The notes beneath the pieces were generated by a model. The model saw nothing but the letters and a program-made list of their open reading frames with translations, was not told where the DNA came from and did no database searches. 64,000 nt of DNA from positions 62,001 to 126,000 of the forward strand of contig JAGMBO010000044.1 of NCBI GenBank assembly GCA_023129715.1. Direction: 5' to 3'. Both the position numbers and the translations under genes were made by a program. Each line of letters opens with the position of its first letter. Within the stretch, counting starts at the first letter, position 1. Source of the DNA: Candidatus Eiseniibacteriota bacterium (GTDB taxonomy: Bacteria > Eisenbacteria > RBG-16-71-46 > CAIMUX01 > WJJG01). Shown piece after piece: positions 18,001-28,100 of this stretch.

Positions 18001-20457
18001 CCGCTCGCGGCGGGCGAGCCGGTCGCCTTCCTCTTCACCGGGCTCACGCCCGAGCGGATTTACAGCTTTGCGGTGCGCGCCGATGACGACGCCGGGCGGC
18101 GATCGCCGCTGGGCCCGCCGGTGACCTTCGCCACGCCCGCCGTGCCCGATACGGTTGCCCCCGGCGCGGTCGAGGACCTGCAGGCGCAGCTCCGCCCGGC
18201 CGGCACGGTGCGGCTGGTCTGGACGGCCGCCGGAAACGACGGCGCCGCGGGCCTGGCGCCCTGGCTGGTCGTCGCCATCCGGCCGGATGCGCCGGTCGCG
18301 GCCGAGGCCGATTGGGCGGTGGCGCAACGGGAGACCTTGGCCAACGAGGTGTCGGGTGGAGCGCAGGACTCCCTCGATCTGATCGGTCTCGAGCGCGACC
18401 GGGAGTGGGGATTCGCCGTGCGCTACATCGATCCGGCCCGATTGGCCGGTCCGCCGTCGAATGCGGTGCTCCTGGCGATCCCGCCCCCTCCCGATACGAT
18501 TTCGCCGGATCCGGTGAACGACCTCCTCGTGCTCGCGGCTGAACCGACCCAGGTGACCCTGCAGTGGAGTTGTCCCGGCGATGACGGCGAGACCGGCGTG
18601 GCGGAGCGCTTCGTGCTCGGCTGGGTCGCGGGAGCGGCGCTTGCGAATGAAGGGGACTGGGCGGCCGCCCAGCAGATCGAGGCGGGGCTTCCCCGTCCGG
18701 GTCCACCGGGATCGGTCGTGAGCTACACCCTGGCGAGTCTCGAGCCCGAACAAACCTACAACGTGGGAGTGCGGACCTATGACGATGCGGGGCTTCTGTC
18801 GGCACTGGGGACACCGGCGACCGTTACCCTCCCGGCGCACCCGGACACGCTGCCGCCCGAGCGGGTCACCGATCTCGACGTGGCTCTGCGCGGCGAGGCG
18901 GCGCTTCTTCTTTCATGGACCGCCGCGGGAGATGATGGCCGCGCGGGAACGGCAGCTACATTGATCGTCGCGCGCCGCCAGGACCAGATGATCGAGACCG
19001 AGAGCGACTGGCAGGCGGCCCGGCGCGACACCTGCGCCAGCGCGACTCCGGGAGGCGCCCCCGACTCGCTGCTGCTCGACGATCTGGCGCGGGGGGCGGC
19101 CTGGGGGTTCGCCCTGCGCTACCGCGACGAGGCGGGGCTCGTGGGGCCGATCTCCAACTTCGCGACCGGTTTCATTCCGGCCGAACCGGTACCCGCGGAC
19201 ACGACGGCGCCGGCGGCGATCACCGACCTGCGCGTGATCGCGCTGGGTGAGGGCGCGCTGACGCTGGCCTGGAGCGCCGGCGGGGACGATGGCCAGGCGG
19301 GTGAGGCAGACCACTACCGGGTCGGGATTATCTCAGGTGCTCGCATGACCGCCGCGGACTGGACACGCGCCGATCATCATGAGTGGGCGCATGGCGGTGC
19401 GTTGGGTGGTTCCGAGTGCGTGCAGCAGCTCACGGGGCTCACGGCCGGAGAGAGCTACGGACTCGCGTTGTGCGCGGTCGATGAGGCCGGCAATGAATCG
19501 CTTCTCTCGAATCCGATCTGGGTGCCGGCCCTCACGCCCCGCGCCGAGTTGGTGCCCGCGAGCATCGACGATCTCGAGCTCATCCTCACCGGCACCGAAT
19601 GGGCCGAGTTTGCCTGGAGCGCCCCGGCCGATCCCGGAGGAGGGGAGGCGGTCGAGGCGTATCGTCTCGGCTGGGCCGTTGAGTCCTTCACCGAAGCCGA
19701 GTGGGATCAGATCTCCCAGCTTGCCTTGCCCGACTCGCCGGCCGCCCCGGGCGCGCGCGAGCGCTTCCGTCTCGAGTCCTTGGAGCCGGTGACCACCCAC
19801 TGGGTCGCCCTGCGCAGCCGCAACGGCCTGGGTCGCTGGTCGTCGCTCTCGGCGTGCGTCGCGGTGACCACGCATGCCTGGGATGCGCAGCCGCCCCCGA
19901 CGCCGGCGGCGCCGACGGTCACGGTGGACGAGGAGGTGACCCTCTACTGGCTCCCGGTCGAAACGCCCGACTTGCTCGGCTACAACGTCTATGGACGGCC
20001 CGCCTCGGCCGGCAGCGGCGAGCAGCTCAATGATGATCCGCTCGCCGAGACGAACTGGTCGTTTTCCTGCCCCGGGCGTGGGGAGAACTTCTTCGTTGCA
20101 GTCACCGCGCTGGATGCTTCGGGCAACGAGAGCCTGCTGAGCGCGGAGACCCCGCTCTTCTCGCGGGAACTCCGCCTTGCCGGCCCCTTTCCGCACCCGA
20201 TCGAGGGGGAGGCGCGTTTCACACTCACGCTGCCCGTCGCCGAAGGAGGCGCCGCGCATGTGAGCGCGCGCATCTTCTCGGTGGCGGGTTACCAGATCCG
20301 TCGCTGGATCGACGAGACGCTGCCCACGGGTACGGAACTCCCGCTGCAGTGGGACACTCGTGACGACCGTGGTGCCCTCGTCGGACCGGGCCTCTATTTC
20401 CTCAAGCTCGAGACCCCCACCGAGTCGCTGATGCGTAAGATCTACGTGCGGCGGTAG
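15013..20457 (+). CDS. Large secreted protein: putative glycoside-hydrolase-like N-terminal domain, about 10 fibronectin type III-like repeats, FlgD-like C-terminal domain
   Basis: Signal peptide then PSYPKIATYGSAFNRFTPGQWDTLSWFDLVV; repeats with W(S/T)xPGDDGxxG and DTLPPAxVxDL linkers; C-term GLYFLKLETPTESLMRKIYVRR. Confidence 0.8.
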   Translation: MRARPTGHAGWAFLARLAHPARLARPARSAVLLPGLILALLAILAPAAPASKGGPPSYPKIATYGSAFNRFTPGQWDTLSWFDLVVCRASPYRVAQIRERNPDQRLFFLTMPQNIVSWEEDQTWWYPDTSYSLHRLVQFYVEQNDWYLRDIWGQRISEWDGWAANWTPYCPEGNYGTSKGLTYAEWYASVAMPQIMGGSQKWEPWGWGSSAFDGVAWEVMADCPASGLPDPYMYADPDGDGVAEGIYSSCYDGGDEDPLSLLMHESNEDFYARLQQWVPADLILNKNRGGKHTHPSWAYELNGLKLEDWNPSRTRAVNSWWSWMYGRRHEDGEFIGDGYAFAEQSMYRTGIDELDGWDMTWIMVWTRGVEWEPARAERMRRWGMGTSMLGDGYFVFCVDQGTPDWFDIFDWDFGQALEDYQRELVGSDTLYVRRFEQGFVEVNPYYPQSLSGVPPEDARFAFWLDVDDLEVVGIAHDQVTLRWRVPQGEINGVDATEIRWAIWPITAENWELAQPAAAGLVSGTGGSQVECIVAGLEPETDYYFAAKNRIYGRWQPGVSNLAAATTAAAPPGSEPDETPPAAVLDLGSPDQGPGWIDLTWSAPGDDGDEGAAERYLLRYRLGAEIVDEGAWLAADSVAAGLPAPATAGTPQGVRLEGLQPGELYGIALRAIDEAGNLAGLSNPLLMLCPEPPDTLPPAPIHDLAVTATYSDGFDLAWTAPGDDAAEGTASGYRLAWLAGGPIDTETDWEQAAQESLATLAPAPAGTPQSYALRGLDPETLYGLALRAHDDVGALSPLALPALLAETLPAPDTLPPAAVSDLALVEAGTSWLELSWTAPGDDGAQGAADHFVLGWRAGSEALVGEDDWQAAVQVTEGLPDPPAAGTPIIWRLTGLAPETRLALAVRSYDDAGLASALSNALLAETLPPPDTLAPAAIADLAVDSVTPSSARLTWSCPGDDGMAGQAERFVLGWLEGAELVDEAAWAAADTLLDGLPRPLAAGEPVAFLFTGLTPERIYSFAVRADDDAGRRSPLGPPVTFATPAVPDTVAPGAVEDLQAQLRPAGTVRLVWTAAGNDGAAGLAPWLVVAIRPDAPVAAEADWAVAQRETLANEVSGGAQDSLDLIGLERDREWGFAVRYIDPARLAGPPSNAVLLAIPPPPDTISPDPVNDLLVLAAEPTQVTLQWSCPGDDGETGVAERFVLGWVAGAALANEGDWAAAQQIEAGLPRPGPPGSVVSYTLASLEPEQTYNVGVRTYDDAGLLSALGTPATVTLPAHPDTLPPERVTDLDVALRGEAALLLSWTAAGDDGRAGTAATLIVARRQDQMIETESDWQAARRDTCASATPGGAPDSLLLDDLARGAAWGFALRYRDEAGLVGPISNFATGFIPAEPVPADTTAPAAITDLRVIALGEGALTLAWSAGGDDGQAGEADHYRVGIISGARMTAADWTRADHHEWAHGGALGGSECVQQLTGLTAGESYGLALCAVDEAGNESLLSNPIWVPALTPRAELVPASIDDLELILTGTEWAEFAWSAPADPGGGEAVEAYRLGWAVESFTEAEWDQISQLALPDSPAAPGARERFRLESLEPVTTHWVALRSRNGLGRWSSLSACVAVTTHAWDAQPPPTPAAPTVTVDEEVTLYWLPVETPDLLGYNVYGRPASAGSGEQLNDDPLAETNWSFSCPGRGENFFVAVTALDASGNESLLSAETPLFSRELRLAGPFPHPIEGEARFTLTLPVAEGGAAHVSARIFSVAGYQIRRWIDETLPTGTELPLQWDTRDDRGALVGPGLYFLKLETPTESLMRKIYVRR
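15053..15106 (+). repeat. 18-bp tandem repeat x3 in the signal-peptide coding region
   Basis: tggctcgcttggcccacc / cggctcgcttggcccgcc / cggctcgttcggccgtcc. Confidence 0.75.
16738..19545 (+). repeat. Eight tandem FnIII-like coding modules of about 350 bp
   Basis: D[ET]xxPxxVxDL module starts near 16738, 17089, 17440, 17797, 18148, 18493, 18844, 19198 (period 345-357 bp). Confidence 0.8.
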
Positions 20458-20563
20458 AACGCGCTGTTCCCGTTCCGCCCCAGTGGGGCGCGGCACGTCC
20501 AACTACGAGCGTCGATCGCTCCCCCCGCGATGGCTGTACCCAGGATCCGCGGGGATCTGCGGG

Positions 20564-20593
20564 TCGACAGTTGCCCCCCCTCGCGCCTACAAT
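20564..20593 (+). promoter_or_regulatory. Candidate promoter TCGACA-18-TACAAT
   Basis: TCGACA 20564-20569, TACAAT 20588-20593, upstream of the LVIVD protein. Confidence 0.4.
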
Positions 20594-20647
20594 GTGCATG
20601 CAGCACGGATACCTGTTTCAAACTACCGTGATTCCAGGAGGCGGGGG

Positions 20648-23119
20648 ATGGCTGCGGCTCGTTGCTTCGTCGGTGTGGTCTTCTTGCTTCTGGTGTGGGG
20701 CCCGCCGACGAGATCTGCCCGCGCGCAGGAGTGCCTCCACTACGAGGATCTTGCGCACTTCGTCTATCAGGCGGACACGCTCTACTCAGCCCTCAACCTG
20801 GCCGTCTCGGGAGACTATGCGTATGTCACCTACGCGATTCCCACGCTGCGCATCTACGATATCAGCGATCGCGTCCATCCCCAGCTTGTGGGCGGCTGTA
20901 GCGTGGGGACCTGCGCGGTGCTTGGTCAGGCGCGCGATGTCGCCCTCTTTGATGGCTTTGCCTGTGTCGTGACCAGCCACGAGGGGCTGGAAATCGTCGA
21001 TGTCAACCAGCCCGATTCCCCCACGGCCATCGCCAGCCTGAATACGAGCGGCATTGCCATGGGCGTGGATTGCATGGATGGGTATGCCTACATTGCAGCG
21101 CTCGGCACCGGGCTGTGTGTGGTCGACATTCACGACCCGTGGCTGCCTGCTACGGTCGCCTATCTGGACACCCCGGGGCCGGCAGAGGAGATCGCCTGCG
21201 CCGATGGCCTGGTTTACATCGCCGCGGGCAATGCCGGGCTGGCGATCGTCGATGCAAGTGTGCCGTTCTCGCCGACGATCCTCGCCACCCTGCCGACGCC
21301 CGCTGCAGCCGCCAATGTTGCCGTCTCCGGCGCCTACGTGTTTGTGGCCGCCGAGGGGGCGGGGCTTCTCGTTGTGGACGTTCATGACCCCGCCGCCCCG
21401 TTCATCCTCGGTGCGCTGCGCGACCCGGAGTACGCGCGAGACGTCTGCGTCTATGAAGGGGTTGCCTACGTGAACACCGGCCTCGGCCTGCAGGTCGTCA
21501 ATCTCGACAATCTCGGGGAACCAAGCGCCATCGGTCTTGTGCGCGCCCCGGGTCCGGCCAATGGGGTGGCAGTGGTCGACGACTATGTCTACATGTCGAG
21601 CACCCACTTCTCCCTGGGCGTCGTCGATCTCTGCGACTTCAAGTTCCCGACGCTCGTGTCCAGCATCTGCACCTACGAGGGCGCCATCGGAGTCTGTGCA
21701 CGCAACCAGTACGTTTATGTCGCGGACGACGAGGCCGGTCTGGTCATCGTCGATGCGACCCACGTTGAGTCGCCCGCGATCATCGGGTGGGTTGATACGC
21801 CGGGGCTGGGACGCAGTGTCTCCGTCGTCGGCGACCTCGCGTTCTTGGCCGACTACACATCCGGCCTGCAGATCATCGATATCAGCGACCCCACCACCGC
21901 ATCGATTGTCGGCGGAGTGGACACGCCGGGCCATGCCACCGATCTGAGAGTGGTCGATGGGTACGCCTACCTGGCGGACGGCGCAGGCGGTCTGCACATT
22001 GTGGACGTGACCAATCCGGCCGCGCCTCAGATCGTTGCCACCCTGCTCACGGCTGACGACGTTTGGGGCGTGACTGTGGAAGATGGCCTGGCCTGCGTGG
22101 CCAGCGGCTACGATCAGTTCTTCACGATCGATGTCTCTGAGCCCACAATGCCCGAGATCCTCGGCTGGGTGACGATTCCCCCTTGGTTCGAGTTCTGGGG
22201 CAACGCGATCGCGCGCTGCGAGGATGTCGTGTTGGCCAACGTGCCCTATGCGGGTATCTGCATCATCGATGTCGGCACACCGGCGTCTCCGGTGCTCATC
22301 GGCCGGATTGAGATGGATGATGACGTGCGCGACATCGATGTCTTCGGCAACCTGGCCTACGTGGCCTGCCACACGGCGGGCATCACGATCTTCGATCTGA
22401 GCAATCCCTATGTACCGACCTTGATCTCTACGGGAATCACACAGGGGATCGCGTACGGAGTGGACGGCACGGGGGATTACCTCTACGTCGCCGGCGGTTA
22501 CGACGGTCTGGAGATCGCCTATCGGCAGTGCAGCGACGAGCCCACACCGGTGAGCACCACTCGACTCCAGGCCCAGGTGGATCCGGAAGGCGTCCACCTC
22601 TCCTGGAATCCGGTGGCGATCGAGGCTCATGAGGATCTGCTCATCCGGCGTCGCGAAGATCCAGAGGGCACACTGTCCGGCTTCATCACGCTGGCGACGC
22701 TCGGCCCAGAAGCTTCGATGATCGGTGAATACTGCGATCGCACGGCGCAGTCCGGCCGGCACTACCTCTATCGCCTGATTGCCCACGCGGCCGATGGGTC
22801 CGAACGCATGCTGGCCGAGACGAGCGTGACCCTGGCGGGAGGCCGATTGGAGTTGCTGCCGATTGGGATCCTTCCAGGGGATGTCATGACGACTTTGTCT
22901 TTCCGCGTTCCCCACGCGGGCACAACACGCCTCGGCGTTTTCGATGTGGCGGGGCGCTGCATCTGGCGCTCGGAGCCGATGCAGGCAATCACCGGTCTCA
23001 ACCAAGTCGGCTGGGACGGTCGGGACGCGCGCGGGAGTCGTGCTCCCTCCGGCCTGTATCACGTAAGCCTCGATTGGCATGGGCGGCGGGTCACCCGGCC
23101 CCTCGTGGTCCTGAGATAA
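20648..23119 (+). CDS. Secreted LVIVD-repeat protein with FlgD-like C-terminal domain
   Basis: Signal peptide MAAARCFVGVVFLLLVWG; about a dozen LxIVDVxxPxxPxxxGxxxTPGxAxxVxVxGxYAYVA repeats; C-term QVGWDGRDARGSRAPSGLYHVSL. Confidence 0.82.
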   Translation: MAAARCFVGVVFLLLVWGPPTRSARAQECLHYEDLAHFVYQADTLYSALNLAVSGDYAYVTYAIPTLRIYDISDRVHPQLVGGCSVGTCAVLGQARDVALFDGFACVVTSHEGLEIVDVNQPDSPTAIASLNTSGIAMGVDCMDGYAYIAALGTGLCVVDIHDPWLPATVAYLDTPGPAEEIACADGLVYIAAGNAGLAIVDASVPFSPTILATLPTPAAAANVAVSGAYVFVAAEGAGLLVVDVHDPAAPFILGALRDPEYARDVCVYEGVAYVNTGLGLQVVNLDNLGEPSAIGLVRAPGPANGVAVVDDYVYMSSTHFSLGVVDLCDFKFPTLVSSICTYEGAIGVCARNQYVYVADDEAGLVIVDATHVESPAIIGWVDTPGLGRSVSVVGDLAFLADYTSGLQIIDISDPTTASIVGGVDTPGHATDLRVVDGYAYLADGAGGLHIVDVTNPAAPQIVATLLTADDVWGVTVEDGLACVASGYDQFFTIDVSEPTMPEILGWVTIPPWFEFWGNAIARCEDVVLANVPYAGICIIDVGTPASPVLIGRIEMDDDVRDIDVFGNLAYVACHTAGITIFDLSNPYVPTLISTGITQGIAYGVDGTGDYLYVAGGYDGLEIAYRQCSDEPTPVSTTRLQAQVDPEGVHLSWNPVAIEAHEDLLIRRREDPEGTLSGFITLATLGPEASMIGEYCDRTAQSGRHYLYRLIAHAADGSERMLAETSVTLAGGRLELLPIGILPGDVMTTLSFRVPHAGTTRLGVFDVAGRCIWRSEPMQAITGLNQVGWDGRDARGSRAPSGLYHVSLDWHGRRVTRPLVVLR

Positions 23120-23130
23120 GGGGGAGCGAG

Positions 23131-24873
23131 ATGCGGTTCGGATGCCGATGCCGTGGTTTCCTGCTCCTGGCCCTCGGGCTCGGAGTCATGCTCGGCCTCC
23201 ACGCCTCCCCGGCTCGGGAGCCCGGCATACAGGGGTCGGGTCACGATTCGCAGGGCACGCGCGACTGCCCCGATACGCTCTGGTTCGGCGGCGATGACGG
23301 CACCGGCGTCGCCTACCTGGGGGGGGTCTGGGATTGGGATACGATCACCGGGGATTCCTTGCAGGGGTGGCGGGCGCCGGACATGGGTCTGCAGAAGAAC
23401 CGGTACTTCGGATGGGTGGAGAAGGACTCGTTCATCGTCCACGGCGACCCGGTAATCCCGATGATCGGAGACAGCGAGGGCATGCTCTGGTGCGGCGTGC
23501 ACGAGGATGAGGCCCTCTGCCGTGGCTTCGTCGATGGCATGGGCTACGGCAACCACATGTGCCAATCCGCCCGTTCCCCGGCCGTGCCGATCGACCCGGT
23601 CAACGACGACATCGACCTCGCCTTCGATTTCTTCAGCGAGTCGGAGTGGGGGTTCGATTACACCTACGTCTACGTCGGAAGCTACGGCGCCGGCGGCGAC
23701 CATCTGGCGGATCTCGAACTCGCCCGCTTTGACTGGTGTCAGGGTTCCTATGAGGATCCGGACCACTTCGCGACGAGCATCGCCCGGGGGACCCTTCCGG
23801 CAGAGACGGAGACGACGCGTGTCGAGCTGCGCTTCGCCTCCGACATGATCTGGTCCGATGAAGATGGGGAATGGCCGACGGTGGCGGGGCCGTTTACGAT
23901 GGACAACCTCTCCCTGAAGGTGGGCGGGGCGAAGGCGCTCGAATTCGATTTCGAGACGGGCCCTCAGGGATGGGTCTTCGATACTTGCTGGACGCGTGCC
24001 ATGGATTGGTTGATCGCCGGCAGTGACTACATCACGACGATCCCCGAGGAGACCTGGCAGGCGTGGACCCCCGCAGGTTGTCCGCTCAGCGCCCGGGCCC
24101 TCGGCTTTTTCGATCCGCAGAATCTTCCCTACTCGCCCCACAACTTCTGCGATCGATTCTACTTCTCCGGTCCGATCGCCCGCTGCAGCCTCGGTCTCTG
24201 CGAGTGGGACTCCCTGCTGGTGCGCTATACCGGCTACCTATCCAATTGGGGCGATAACTTCTGCAGTCTCCGCATTCGCTGGGGGTATCGCTATCATCGG
24301 CTCGGCGGCGGGAATTGCTGGTCCAGACCTTGGATGAGTTCCGATTGGCTATGCGAGAACACGGTGAGCTGCACGACCGCCGTCGCCGAGATTCCCGGGG
24401 CACGCGCGGGTTTACCGACCGACTGGGATTCGCTCCAGGTCGCTTTCGAGTTCTACTACTGGTGCTGGCCGAAGTCGGAGACTCCGAAGCGGCCGAAGTG
24501 CGCCCCGCTGCTCGACGACGTACAGGTCGGTTTTGCCTGGATCGACCCGGCGACTCTCGACGATGGCGAGTCGCAGGTCATTCCCCCGGCGCGAGGGATG
24601 GCCGCCACCTGTCGCCCCAATCCCTTCCTGCAACAGACCACGATCCACTTCACCCTGGCCGCCGCCACAGATCTGCGTCTGGTCGTCCTCGATGCAACCG
24701 GGCGAATCGTGCGGAGCATCGCCATCGAGGGACTGGGGGCGGGGCCCCATGCCGTGACCTGGGATGGACTCGATCGCACCGGACATCCCGCCGAGTCCGG
24801 CTTCTACTGGATCCGGCTGATCGATGGGCAGGGCGCCGTGGGGGACGACGTGGCCGTCGTGAGACTTCGCTAG
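23131..24873 (+). CDS. Secreted protein of unknown function with FlgD-like/T9SS-like C-terminal domain
   Basis: Signal peptide MRFGCRCRGFLLLALGLGVMLGL; C-term CRPNPFLQQTTIHFTLA...VTWDGLDRTGHPAESGFYWIRL. Confidence 0.75.
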   Translation: MRFGCRCRGFLLLALGLGVMLGLHASPAREPGIQGSGHDSQGTRDCPDTLWFGGDDGTGVAYLGGVWDWDTITGDSLQGWRAPDMGLQKNRYFGWVEKDSFIVHGDPVIPMIGDSEGMLWCGVHEDEALCRGFVDGMGYGNHMCQSARSPAVPIDPVNDDIDLAFDFFSESEWGFDYTYVYVGSYGAGGDHLADLELARFDWCQGSYEDPDHFATSIARGTLPAETETTRVELRFASDMIWSDEDGEWPTVAGPFTMDNLSLKVGGAKALEFDFETGPQGWVFDTCWTRAMDWLIAGSDYITTIPEETWQAWTPAGCPLSARALGFFDPQNLPYSPHNFCDRFYFSGPIARCSLGLCEWDSLLVRYTGYLSNWGDNFCSLRIRWGYRYHRLGGGNCWSRPWMSSDWLCENTVSCTTAVAEIPGARAGLPTDWDSLQVAFEFYYWCWPKSETPKRPKCAPLLDDVQVGFAWIDPATLDDGESQVIPPARGMAATCRPNPFLQQTTIHFTLAAATDLRLVVLDATGRIVRSIAIEGLGAGPHAVTWDGLDRTGHPAESGFYWIRLIDGQGAVGDDVAVVRLR

Positions 24874-25198
24874 CCGTTGCGCTTCTTCGTCGAGGTATGG
24901 CGCCGGCTGCCTACGGCTGAGCCGATGGCCAGGGCGGTCAGGGCACCAGCCTGCCGACTCCCGGTGTCGGGCGTGACCGCTACAACCGCGCCTACGATGT
25001 AGGTTCTCTCCAGAGAGATCGAATCCTCCGCACATCCGGCCCCGAAGTACCCGCAGCAAGACGGGGCCCGCTGTGGTAGACTTGCCTCTGCCAGAGTTGC
25101 CCAGCGCAGGCCTGGTAGGACGGTCCATACGACGCGTTCCCCCCGAGTGCTCCGGTTCCGTCGCCGTCACAGGGCCCTTCGGTCCAGGAGGTTCTCGT

Positions 25199-28100
25199 AT
25201 GTGGAACGAGCACCGCTGCCTTGCGCCCGGTCCTGACGATCCTGCTTCCGCGCCACCAGATTCGCCGCCCTCCGGTTTCCGCCGCCGTCACGCTCTGCGC
25301 ACACGCCTCCTCTTGCCCGCCCTGCTGGCAGTCTTCGCCTGCAGCGGCCTGCTCGGCGGCGCGCGAGCGTGGGAGGAATCCGGGCGCAAGCCCCTTCGGC
25401 CGCCGTCCGACCACTCTGCAGACCGCCTCCGCGAGGATCGTGCCGCGGCGCCGGTTCTGCCGCAGCTTGCGCCCTGCCCGTTGCAGGGAATCGGTGCGGT
25501 CGATGCGGTGGCCCTCGGGCCGGCGACGACTCGCAGCCTGGCGGTCTTTGCGCAACAGGCCGCCGTCGGCGAGGCGGGCACGGTCTCTTCCACAGCGACG
25601 GCAGCGACGGAGATCGATCGTGATACCGCCGTGCGTCTTGCGACGGCACGGGCCCACTGGCAGTGGGGGCCACAGGTGCGACTCGGATCGGTGCTCCCGC
25701 TCCACGACCCGGCGGGGAATCTCTATGCATGGGACGTCGATTTCACCCTGGATGGGGCTCCCCTCGGCGCCTACATGGACGTTGCGGAGGAGTGGCAGGC
25801 GTTCTGCAGGGAACGTGCACTCACCATCGAGACGCGCACGCGGCGCGGGGAATCGGCCCTTCCGCGCGAGACCGGCTCGCGGCGCTACGGCAGCGTGACC
25901 GTCTCAGCGACCCTGGATGCCCCGCCGATCCGCGGAGCCCGCGCGGGTGTCTCGAGTTTCTATGCTACGGGGTGGAAGGCCGCCGGGGTGGCGGCGCAGG
26001 TCCTAGGAACCACAGAGCGCCAACTGGTCCGGATTCTCTTTACGGGAAGCTGGGAGCGTCTCTTCGCATTCACCGACGGCACGCAGACGATCTTCGTTCA
26101 GGGGCACGAGCCGTGGGGCTGGTACGACGGGGAGGCCTTTGCGCAGCATGCCAAGGAAGATCGCCTCGCCCGGCAGGTGTACACGCAGTCCCGGTTGCAG
26201 GCGAAGGGGCGGGATCTGGCCGGCGTGGTGGCAGAGGAGCGTGAGCGCAATGCGGCCCGCATCGATGACTGGCTGGCGGGAAGCATGGGAACCCGCAGCC
26301 CGATTCATATCGTTGGCTACGCCGCCGAGTTCATCCCCTACCAGTGGTTTGGCGGTTGTTCCCCGACTTCCGGTTCAATGGTGCTCAACTACTACGATGA
26401 ACTCGGCTGGTATGGGCGGATCACCTACTACTATTCGCGCGATGATGATCCCGTCTTCGGGACACTCAAGTGCCATGTCTCCGATGCCAGCCGCTTCATG
26501 CGGGTGACGATGAATACCACCGACGATACGGGGCGGACGTTCATTTGGGACATCTATCCCGGGATGGTCGAGTATGCCAACGACTACTGTGACTACAACT
26601 TCTCGGGCGGTGTCGAGGTCACCGGGGATATCGTCGACTGGCACTTCGAAGACGGCGTGGACATGATCAACGGCAATCACCCTTTCATCTTCAGCTCGAA
26701 CTTCTATCCTGGGGCGGGAACGGCCCACTCCGTCGCGGCCGTCGGCTACGACAGAGGGCCTGATCCCGACGAGTACCTCTGCTACAACACCTGGGCGGAC
26801 GGCTATGTAGTCGAGTCGGCGCCGAGCGCCGGAGGACCACTGGATTACACACATCTGGCGGCGCCCTATCCGGGGGGCGGATCCCAGTACGATGTCAAGC
26901 TGACCTACCCGGACGGCCATCCGTGGTACAGCTCCTGCTATCCGTTCGGCAGCTTCGAGTCCGGACAGTCGATGACGATCCAGTGGATCAACTGGGGCGA
27001 GCCGGCCCACCATGTCGACATCGACTACTCGCCGAGCGCGGGTGCCGGCTGGGCGGAGGTCGTCTCGGGTACGGCGGACGACGGCTCCTACGTCTGGGAT
27101 GTGCCCTGCGAGGTAGGCGACGCGCTGGGACGCATTCGCATCAGTCAGTATTCGAGCGGGGGCACGCTCTACAGCTCCGACGGCAGCTATGGTGACTTCG
27201 AGTTTGAAGACTACGACTTCCCACCGTCGCCGACGAATTGCACCCCGCCGTCCGGCGCGGTCTGCCAGCCGACTGCCGGGACCCTCGACTGGGACGATGT
27301 TGCCGAGGCCGAGTACTACGTCGTGCGGATCATTCCCGACGGCGAACCCTACTATGAGGTCGAGGTGGTCTCCTCAGCCTACCACTACTCCGGCTTCGAT
27401 CCCGGGCGGCAATACGCTTGGAGTGCGAGATGCGTCAATACCTGTGGTCTCCATGGCGCCTCGGGCGGCCTGCGTACATTCACCATCGGTCCCGCGTCCC
27501 TGGCGGCACCGACGCTGCTCAGCCCGGCCAATGATGCGACCTGTGTCGTGACCACCGGCACACTGGACTGGTCGGATGTCACCGACGCCGGCGGCTACCG
27601 CATCCAGCTCGGCTGGACCTGCGGCGGCTACAGCCCCGTGATCCAGCTCACCGCATCCCAGCTCGACTACAACGATCTCGATCCGGGGCGCACCTACTAC
27701 TGGCGCGTGGCGACCCGGGATGCCTGCGGCAACTACGGCAGCTACTCTGACTGCTGGCGCTTCACCTGCGGCAGCGGAACGCCGCAGAGCCCTGTGCTTC
27801 TCCTGCCAGCGAATGGTGCCGTCGATCAGTCGGTCACCGGTATGCTCGACTGGCAGGATGTCGAAGGCGCGACCGCCTATCGGGTGCGCATCGGAACGAG
27901 TTGCGGGGCGGGTTCGGAGTACCTGATCAGCTCAGCGACATCCGAGTTCGAGTATTACAGCCTCGATCCCGGGGAGATCTACTTCTGGCAGGTGCAGACC
28001 AAGGATGCCTGCGAGCAGTGGGGTGCCTATTCCGATTGCTTCCAGTTCACCATTCGGGCGGCGGCGACGATCCTGGTCGAAGCCGATGGCTCGGGCGACT

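Noticed and set aside
16738-19545. Recent exact DNA repeats in the FnIII region
   Set aside because: Modules share motifs at protein level but are divergent in DNA, so ordinary old domain repeats
20786-23080. 764-aa minus-strand ORF spanning the LVIVD gene
   Set aside because: Repeat structure is simply the reverse frame of the LVIVD repeats; sense strand has signal peptide and known repeat family
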